Assembly (NCBI GenBank): GCA_964019415.1
Contig: OZ025869.1
Span: 8,535,214-8,599,213 of the forward strand
Reading direction: 5' to 3'
Length of the DNA: 64,000 nt
DNA from: Ianthella basta
Taxonomy: Eukaryota > Porifera > Demospongiae > Verongiida > Ianthellidae
A model generated the notes under the pieces. That model had not been told where the DNA came from. It saw nothing but the letters and a program-made list of their open reading frames with translations, and ran no database searches. The position numbers were made by a program, and so were the translations under genes. Positions within the stretch are counted from its first letter, which is position 1. The number at the start of each line of letters is the position of its first letter. Of the stretch, positions 56,783-64,000 are shown piece by piece.

Positions 56783-57253
56783 TTACTGCTTCAGCACTCT
56801 GATGTTATCCCAGTCCACAGGATAGTGGTGGCTCCATGTGGCCAGTGCTGAGTTTGCACAGTCCCCCGACTCCACAGCCTTCCGGTGCTCCTTCATCTGC
56901 TTTCTCAGGCACCTGCCTGTCTGGCCTACGTAAGTGGCTGGGCAACCTGCACATGGGATCTGGTACACAACTCCAGCCAGCTCTTCTGTCCAGACACGAT
57001 CTTTGGTTTCACCAGCAGCTGTCTGAGGGTGGTGATTGGGCGAAATGAGACCCTCACTCTTAATGGAATAAGGACTTGGCGTACTGCCTTGGACAGACCA
57101 CACACATATGGGAGGGTGACCACTGACCCTGGGACTGGTTGTCTGTGTGCCTGGTGTGGGTTGGTGTAGAGTGGAATTGAATAACCCCTTTGGGGTACCC
57201 ATTAATGGTGTGGCGTATGACTCTTTAACATGTTCATTGTGTCTGTAATGCAT
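56783..57253 (-). pseudogene. Penelope-like element GIY-YIG endonuclease, C-terminal part
   Basis: The minus strand carries LAGVVYQIPCAGCPATYVGQ, TGRCLRKQMKEHRKAVESG, NSALATWSHHYPVDWDNIRV. The VYxIPC..C...YxGQTGR...R..EH motif series is the GIY-YIG nuclease of Penelope-like elements (first Tyr in VVYQ, YVG for YIG). Frames further 5' are only loosely readable. The reverse transcriptase is not adjacent. Confidence 0.75.
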
Positions 57254-57599
57254 GTTGCATGTTTATTGAGTTATTGCATGTACCATCATTTTATATGCTT
57301 GCATGCTTATGTATTATCATTTATCTGCATGTCTTAGCCTTGTAGCCATTGTTTACGTGCCTTTGATTAGTTTAATATTATGCACTGTAATTTATGCATG
57401 CTTTTTATTTTACCACTTGTAACTGCGCATGCGTGGTAGCAAAAGATTGCCTCGTGCTTTGTCCTGTCCAGTTGGACTGCATTCATTGCGTAGTGAGTTG
57501 TTCGATTGTTAGATTTCCTTCGCGAGTCGTGTTGCTTGTGTGGACCGTGACGATCAGAAGAAAACACTTTAAGGTATGCCAGTGGGTATGTACCCTTCA
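57254..57599. other. No gene recognised
   Basis: A+T-rich spacer between the Penelope fragment and the DDE_3-type cluster. Confidence 0.3.
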
Positions 57600-58405
57600 A
57601 ATTGTTAAAGAAGACTCACAGCAAATGGAGCACAACCCAGAAGCAGGGGCTGTGGCAGAAACCTTATCTCAAATGGCAGTCCCTGGAGAATTCAGTTCAA
57701 ACTATGATTACACCAAAGAATGGGTAGAGCAAGATACTGCAAGATGAGGAAAGATATAGCAAGATGAGGCAAGACATTGCAAGATGAGACAAGATATTGC
57801 TAGATGAGGCAAGAAATAGCAAGATGCGGCAAGATATTGCAAGAAGAGGGAAGATATTGCAAGATGAGGCAAGAAATAGCAAGATGAGGCAAGACATTGC
57901 AAGATGAGGAAAGATATTGCAAGATGAGGCAGGAAATAGCAAGATGAGGCAAGTAAACAGAGGTGGACTCTTCATTATTAACAACGAGACCTTTTTGTTT
58001 TTTAAACAATTGGAGCTGCTCACAAGGCTTCACTTAGCCAAACAATTACACCCTAGTGTTCAAGGTGCAAAGAAGAGCAGAGACAACATCATCAGTGACA
58101 TTAAAAGTGACAATGACTTGCTGTTTCTCTGGGACATGCTAGTGGTTTATATCTCTGCCGAGCAGGCTGATAGGCTACGGACAGATACTGTCACACTGTG
58201 GTTATCCATTAGGGGCCATTCAATGGCTGCAGCATGGTTACATGAATACAAAGAGGTGAAAGAAGTCCTAATGAGAAAGAAGAAAGGACTAAGAAAAGAA
58301 CTGAAAAAAGCTGATACAAGCACAACTGGTAATGTCTTCTTTGACCATTTACTCCTTCTGCCATTTGTTGCCTTCAATCCAAAATCCCCTACCATCACAG
58401 AGTAA
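57600..58405 (+). CDS. TE-associated unknown protein (NRGGLF family), interrupted by a minisatellite
   Basis: It begins in an open frame with QMEHNPEAGAVAETLSQMAV and YDYTKEWVEQ. It is broken by the 20-bp minisatellite and resumes as VNRGGLFIINNETFLFFKQL. Then LLFLWDMLVVYISAEQADRL, VTLWLSIRGHSMAAAWLHEY and a Lys-rich coiled tail follow. The 41343-42095 copy has the same blocks with EWTKSVNRGGLF uninterrupted, so EWVEQVNRGGLF must be the ancestral reading. The stop at 58405 lies 18 bp before the DDE frame, so the two may be exons of one gene or neighbours. Confidence 0.55.
57735..57950. repeat. 20-bp minisatellite, about 11 copies
   Basis: The unit is GCAAGATGAGGCAAGAAATA, with variants ending GATATT or CATT. 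Stops occur in all frames that would join the flanking protein. The first and last units share GCAAG with the flanking coding sequence. Confidence 0.9.
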
Positions 58406-58423
58406 AATTGGATCAGCGACAGC

Positions 58424-59590
58424 TTGGAGGTTGATGAAGGAGGCTGGCTTCCAATGAAGACTGGCTTCCAATATTCCCAAATATCCAAAAGTTTCGTTGA
58501 TAGCCATGAGCGCTCGGACGTCAAAGCAGATCACGTCAAATTCATGGATGTTCTGTGTACTCTGGAAGCAACCCACAAGCCACCCCCAACCTGCTCAGAT
58601 GGAATTCATCCATACGCATTGGGCAGCTCCAGTGCTGACAAGCATGTTGTGCTAATCTTTCATGATGAGACGGTATTCCATTCAAATGAAGGGAGGATCT
58701 ACGCTTGGCATGAGAAAGGTTCTGGGCCACTACGTCCCAAGGATCAGGGCAGGGAGATAATGGTCACAGATTTTATTGATGAATTCAGTGGTTACCTCGC
58801 TATCTCACAGTCTGAGATAGCCAGAAGGGATGAACTTGGACAAGATGTACCAATCTATGACAGGGAGGTCAGGCATATTGGTGAAGAGCATGAAGGGTAC
58901 TTCACTGCAGACCACTTCTGTCTTAAAGTCGCCAAAGCTGCCCAGAGGGCAGCCTTTAAGTACCCACCAGAAAATTATGACGTTATCTTTGTATTTGACC
59001 AGGCCAAAATTCACATGACATATGAAGCTGATGCCCTTGTTGCTCATCGGATGAATGTCAAGCCTGGCGGTAAAGCACCTATAATGAGACCTTCTTCGTT
59101 GTACACAATCAATGGGGCTCCTCAGACAATGACTCTTCCGGATGGTCACTCCAAAGGCTTGCAAATGGTGCTGGAGGAGAGGGGAGTGAATACACACAAA
59201 CTTGTGAAGGAGCAAATGATAGAAATTTTGGCATCACATGATGATTTTCGCAACGAAAAGAACAAAGTTGAAAGACTATTAGTCCGCTTTGACTACCGGG
59301 CTAGGTTCATTCCCAAATTTCACCCTGAGCTTATTAACCCCATAGAACGGGTGTGGGGTAGGGCTAAAGTCTGTGCACGGAACCACTGCAACTACTCTTT
59401 TGTGGGCTTGCAGAACACAGTGACACCAGCATTGGAAAGTGTTTCACTTGATGCCATACGCAAGTATTTCCGGAAATCAAGGGACTACATTCATACATAC
59501 AGAGAAGGAATTAGTGGATATCAGGCTAATGATGCTGTAAAGAAATACAAGTCCCATAGGAAAGTGCCAGAGCAAGAAAGTTTTCCATGA
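58424..59590 (+). CDS. DDE_3-type (IS630/Tc1-mariner-like) transposase, 388-codon open frame
   Basis: Near residue 23 SFVDSHERSDV corresponds to the DGHER-DV block of this family. PPPTCSD is at about 53. The first catalytic Asp is D81 in IFHDETVFHSNEG. D192 lies in FVFDQAKIHM, and E308 in INPIERVWGRAK (the usual ELNPIE has one extra residue here). NVKPGGKAP, PDGHSKGLQMVLEERGV and RNHCNYSFVGL are in the expected order. The frame is undamaged but lacks the N-terminal helix-turn-helix. It is either an exon or 5'-truncated. The last two-thirds is duplicated immediately downstream. Confidence 0.75.
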   Translation: MEVDEGGWLPMKTGFQYSQISKSFVDSHERSDVKADHVKFMDVLCTLEATHKPPPTCSDGIHPYALGSSSADKHVVLIFHDETVFHSNEGRIYAWHEKGSGPLRPKDQGREIMVTDFIDEFSGYLAISQSEIARRDELGQDVPIYDREVRHIGEEHEGYFTADHFCLKVAKAAQRAAFKYPPENYDVIFVFDQAKIHMTYEADALVAHRMNVKPGGKAPIMRPSSLYTINGAPQTMTLPDGHSKGLQMVLEERGVNTHKLVKEQMIEILASHDDFRNEKNKVERLLVRFDYRARFIPKFHPELINPIERVWGRAKVCARNHCNYSFVGLQNTVTPALESVSLDAIRKYFRKSRDYIHTYREGISGYQANDAVKKYKSHRKVPEQESFP

Positions 59591-59610
59591 ACACTGCATT
59601 TATATGTTCC

Positions 59611-60368
59611 AGAAGGGATGAATTTGGACAAGATGTACCAATCTATGACAGGGAGGTCAGGCATATTGGTGAGGAGCATGAAGGGTACTTCACTGCAGAC
59701 CACTTCTGTCTTCAAGTCGCCAAAGCTGCCCAGATTGCAGCCTGTAAGTACCCACCAGAAAATGATGATGTTAACTTTGTATTTGGCCAGGCCAAAATTC
59801 ACATGACATATGAAGCTGATGCCCTTGTTCCTCATCGGATGAATGTCAAGCCTGGCGGAAAAGCACCTATAATTGAGACCTTCTTTGTTGTACACAATCA
59901 ATGGGGCTCCTCAGACAATGACTCTTCCGGATGGTCACCCCAAAGGTTTGCAAATGGTGCTAGAGGAGAGGGGAGTGGATACACACAAACTTGTGAAGGA
60001 GCAAATGATAGCAAGTTTGGCATCACATGATGATTTTCGCAACAAAAAGAACAAAGTTGAAAGACTATTAGTCCGCTTTGACTACCAGGCTATGTTCATT
60101 CCCAAATTCCACTGTGAGCTTAACCCCATAGAACGGGTGTGGGGTAGGGCTAAAGTCTATGCCCGGAACCACTGCAACTACTCTTTTGTGGGCTTGCAGA
60201 ACACAGTGACACCAGCATATGCAAGTATTTCCGGCAATCAAGGGACTACATTCATGCATACAGAGAAGGAATTAGTGGATATCAGGCTAATGATGCTGTA
60301 AAGAAGTACAAGTCCCATAGGAAAGTGCCAGAGCAAGAACGTTTTCCATGAACACTGCATTTATATGT
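59611..60368 (+). pseudogene. Tandem duplicate of the DDE_3-type transposase C-terminus
   Basis: It repeats 58823-59605 with a 788-bp period, starting AGAAGGGATGAATTTGGACA. An extra T near 59873 shifts the frame, and about 25 bp are lost near 60220. It ends with the same 3' word, AACACTGCATTTATATGTT. The duplicate lacks the first catalytic Asp, so it cannot be functional. Confidence 0.9.
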
Positions 60369-62280
60369 TGCTGTACATGACCTTTGCGTGTACTGAATTT
60401 ATAGTTGTCCATAATATGCACAACCGTAACAGAATTGACCATGCAGTATGTAATTTGACTAATCATGATAACACATCAAGTGAACTGCAGACTGGTGAAG
60501 TGTGCACTCCATACACTATCACTCGATTGAGGCATGGAACTGAGCAAGTCACGGAACTATTGCAGGCACTAGCAGTTCATGCAACTACAGCAATAAGGCA
60601 GCATATTAGCAGCAGGAAGAGCAAGGTTGGAGGAAGCATTGGCTGGAAGGACAAGGAGTGAATTGACAGACAATGAACTACGACAGTATGTTAAAAGTCA
60701 TCTAGCTCTTTGCCACTTAGCCATTACAGCAGATAGGGTAGAATGTGTAAAGGCATTGGACACAACTTTGCAAGCACCAAATGGCACACACATCAAGGAC
60801 GCACTCCAGTTCTTCAATGGTGACAAAGTGGCACAGTGGATTAAGGGCAGAATATGTGTGGTTGCTATGTAGTGCCTAGTGAGTCATTAATTGACTCTGC
60901 ATGCTGCAGCCAGATCCAGTACTGGTCCCTTGCAGATGAATGTCCAAGCCCATGTGCTTGCAGGTGTCCAGGATGGGAAAAAGAACTGTGCAAGGCCCTT
61001 TGAAGATCTTTCCTTGAAAGACGTTAGAAGAGTATTAACAGTAAGGAAACTGGACTCAGAAGGAAGCAGCACAAAACAGACTTAGGCTGGCACAGCACCT
61101 AAGGAGGATACAGCATGTACCTCTACTTCTGGTAGACAATCCTCATGAGGACATCGAAGCACTTCACCTAGGGAACTATTCAATTAATGATTTGAGCCAC
61201 TCCATTCCATCAAAGCGCACCTTGTCAACTTGTTTGCTGACCTACCGAACCTTCTACCATCTTCAGTTAAACACAAGACTGACTTACCACATGCCTTTGG
61301 AAGAAGATCACTGGATGTGATTTGTGAGCTACTGCAATTGTACTACGCCAATTTCAAACTGGGAAGGTTTCCAGTGAGATCCACACTCTACTGGACACCA
61401 TTTCCAAATTTCCAAATTTCCAGAGTAGAAGCACACGCCAAGGTCAATGCTGCAGCTATATAACTTAACGTGGTACAAACATGAACTACTGCAGCATCTC
61501 TTTCCTCCTACTATCCTTGCACGCTCCAATCTCTTTGGCTCATACCATGACATTACCTGCCATGCAGCTCCACAGTTTGAACTGCTTACCCTAAGATCCT
61601 GCAACACCAAGTTCGAAGAACGGTTGTTGGATAAGCTATGTCCAGTTGTGTGACGCTTCAATGCATTTTCATGCACTGTGCTGCTGGATTTGTTCTTGTG
61701 TTGTGAAGGCCACTGTACCTCAAGGTAAAGGACCTTGCAAATGACTTGCAGCAGAAGGGAGACACACCTCAGAAGTGCACAGCATTCAGCGCAGGCTGTG
61801 AAGCTTTGCCTTGCCAAATCAATTTCTTGACAGATGAGACCAGAGACTGTGGCAAAACAGCTGATGCGGTAAGCAGGGTGCCAATCACGGCTTTGGAGAA
61901 AGTGTGACGTTCCTGCATACAGACAACTGCACAGGCCAAAACAAGAACAGCTACACAATGCAGTATCTAGTTTGGCATACTCTCACCAACCGACACACCA
62001 ACATAACCCTGTCATTCATCCCTGTTTGACAAACAAAGTTCAAACCAAATTGGTGTTTTGGCCTCTTCAAGCATCATGTGTTTTTGCCTGGAACAGGCAA
62101 GGGGAGAAAAGCGCTATCGCCAAGAAGGCGAAAAAGACTACTTTGGCCTTTCATCACAACTAGGCCCTTCTCTTCATCACAACAAGTAGATTCAGAGGCA
62201 TTGCTGCGCAGGTCAAAGTGACTGAAGCAAGCCACAATTAACAAGGAACAGGAGGGCAGAGAAGAGCAAAACGGTAAAGT
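60369..62280 (+). pseudogene. Degraded TE-associated protein of unknown function
   Basis: Scattered frames share an order that I associate with a large uncharacterised protein family of sponges and corals. SHLALCHLAITADRVECVKA and LQFFNGDKVAQW come first. Later come HSIKAHLVNLFADLPNLLPS, YNLTWYKHELLQHLFPP and RSNLFGSYHDITCHAAPQFE, then CNTKFEERL. Frame breaks are frequent. Its place between two DDE_3-type transposase copies suggests that it travels with them. Confidence 0.45.
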
Positions 62281-62349
62281 ACCACACATGTGCATGTGAA
62301 TAATCATACTGTGAACACTTCAGCTAGTTATGAGTATCATTTTGTTGCC

Positions 62350-63753
62350 TCAGAAGTGGAGATTCCAGAGCCAGAGGACAGCAATGAAAGTGATGCGTCA
62401 TACACACCCCAATTGGACACTGATGCAGATAAGTTATTTCAAACGACGAGAGAGTAATGGGTATCTACCTTAGGTAGAGATGATGTTCAGGCACTCGAAT
62501 TCAATTCTGCTACACTTCGCTTTTGTGTCTAAACTAGGACTCCTGATTATGACAGCAGCAAGTGTTATGGGCGAGTTACCAGGCAAGAACGAACATATGA
62601 TTCGTGACTGGTGGTCTAGCTTTACTGAAAATGATTATGCCTTCCCAGGTAATCTTCAAGGTGCGTATCAATGAAGTGGAGTTTTGTGGTGAAGTGAGGA
62701 AGTGAATAAAAAGGTTGTGAAGTATGTCCGAGAAAATGCTGCTGTTCAGGTCGTCCGAACATGACTGCTGACTCATTCGCAACATGGGTTCATAACAAAC
62801 TTTGCTGTCTCAGGTCCTTGAATCTGGATTTCCAAGAAACATTTCAGTTGAAACTGGTAGGAAATAGCTGACGAGCTTGTTTTTTTCATTGTAGATTGGA
62901 AAAAGGAATTTACTGTGATGGCCATGAAAGAGATGATGTACTTGCGTATCAGAAAACGTTCTTGTGAAATGTTGTTGTCCTTGGTTTTCGAAATGAAAGA
63001 ATGCCCCAACACCCGAGTCTGTTCAGTCTCTTCTCTCTGATATAGAGGTACCAAATGACGATCTAATTAAAAAGACAATTATTTTCTTTCATGACAAAAG
63101 CACTTTTCAGACAAACGACGATCAGCCAACTCAATGGGGTAATTCAACAATGAAGGCAAGTATATTGTGACCGAAGAGTCAGGGTGCTGGCATTATGGTG
63201 TCAGATTTCATTACCCTTGTGGAAGACGCTACAATTTCTGCCCACATGATCGCTAAACCAGGTGGTGCACAGCCTGTCACGCATGAAATACACTGTGTTC
63301 AACGGTACAGTGCAAAAAATGATTTTCTCTGATGGCACCCCTAAGGGGCTGTATCAAGTTCTCGGATGGATGATTTGCGCACCAAAATGAATACATTATC
63401 AGATTTTTTGCGAAAAGAAAAGTTTAGTTGAAACATTCACTACTGGTCGTAGTCATGGTTATATCATGCTTCCTAAGTTTCATTGTGAATCAAACCCAAT
63501 TGAGTGATGCTCGGTGCAAGTGAAATGTTATGCTCGATCTCATTGTAATTATTCATTGCCTGGACTTAGAAAGAACATACCAGGTGCACTCAACAGTGTG
63601 ACATTAGCCAACATTCAAAAGCACCTCAGAAAAGTCAGACACCGCATGTTTTCTTATTTGCTAGGTAAGACTGGTGGTCCAGAGCTGGAAGATCAGGTCA
63701 AGATATTCAAGATGACGTATAAATTGCATCGAAGAATTCCAGCTGCAGAATGA
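62350..63753 (+). pseudogene. Second DDE_3-type transposase, degraded nearly full-length copy
   Basis: After an acidic start (EIPEPEDSNESDA...), frames give FATWVHNKL, LEKGIYCDGHERDDVLAYQK (family hallmark), IIFFHDKSTFQTNDDQPTQW (first catalytic Asp) and KFHCESNPIE (third catalytic position). The open C-terminus is CYARSHCNYSLPGLRKNI...HRRIPAAE (63514-63753). More than five stops or shifts. It is clearly diverged from the copy at 58.4 kb. Confidence 0.7.
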
Positions 63754-64000
63754 TGCTGTATCTTTCTGACTGTGTGATGTTTTCGCTTTTCTCTCTGTAA
63801 CTGTTTAACTGTACTCACATACTGTAACACTAAACAGCTTGGAAGCTGGTTGGCTTCCTTACTCAATAATAAAATGATTTTTTGATGGTCATGGTTCATT
63901 TGATGGTCATAAGTGTCCTAATGTCATAGCAGAATGTTGCAGATTTGTAGAAGCTCATGGTAGCTCACTTCATTGATGAGTTCACTGGTCAATTACGTCT
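63754..64000 (+). other. Spacer, then the start of another DDE_3-like segment at the window edge
   Basis: The last 45 bases read MVAHFIDEFTGQLRL if frame-adjusted, matching MVTDFIDEFSGYLAI of the intact copy. A further copy probably continues beyond the window. Before it is A+T-rich spacer. Confidence 0.45.

Overview
This window reads as nuclear DNA from an early-branching animal, most likely a sponge. The case rests on short spliceosomal introns, dense and very diverse transposon families whose nearest remembered relatives are in sponges and cnidarians, long CA microsatellites, and frequent TGCATGCA and AGCTAGCTAG words. There is no operon structure. I recognise no tRNA, no rRNA and no ordinary host gene with confidence. 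Almost everything codable is transposable-element (TE) sequence, most of it broken.

The centrepiece is a complete-looking EnSpm/CACTA-type DNA transposon at 17031-28802 (11,772 bp). It has CACAGG.../...CCTGTG ends and a perfect 3-bp TGA target duplication. It carries three plus-strand genes: a two-exon tnp2/Plavaka-type transposase (about 930 aa), a multi-exon protein-kinase-like gene whose glycine loop, VAVK lysine, catalytic Asp and DFG are all present, and an intact six-exon gene of unknown function (325 aa). A second, internally deleted relative (11984-13814, TAA duplication) sits inside a minus-strand LINE. A third, more decayed transposase fragment lies at about 44.2 kb.

Layout. 0-8 kb: decayed sequence with a hAT-like N-terminus, a 0.43-kb MITE, a 38-bp foldback, a LINE 3' end, a BEN-like fragment and a Tc1/mariner fragment. 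8.5-10.5 kb: a jockey/CR1-like LINE and GC-rich tandem repeats. 11-14 kb: an RTE-like LINE interrupted by the small CACTA element. 14.5-17 kb: a TA-flanked MITE, a Ty3/gypsy RNase H, and a multi-exon gene remnant cut by the big element. 17-28.8 kb: the big element. 28.8-34.7 kb: DUF6589-like, Ty3/gypsy, Penelope-like and RTE-like remnants with long CA tracts. 35-38 kb: a PIF/Harbinger transposase on the minus strand. 38.6-39.9 kb: a foldback element enclosing RecQ-helicase-like and ankyrin pieces. 40-56.7 kb: a graveyard of pogo, CACTA, piggyBac, Helitron, hAT and Mutator-like fragments. 56.8-64 kb: a Penelope GIY-YIG domain, then a cluster of DDE_3-type transposases and associated unknown proteins.

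Many repeats recur within the window: a 54-bp AAGTATTTCGAGTT hairpin (3 copies), a TA-repeat-linked motif (3), a 0.4-kb MITE (2) and a CA-headed repeat (2). These give internal evidence of mobility. Splice joins were made by eye from GT/GC-AG sites and phase agreement. Family names come from remembered motifs and not from a search.
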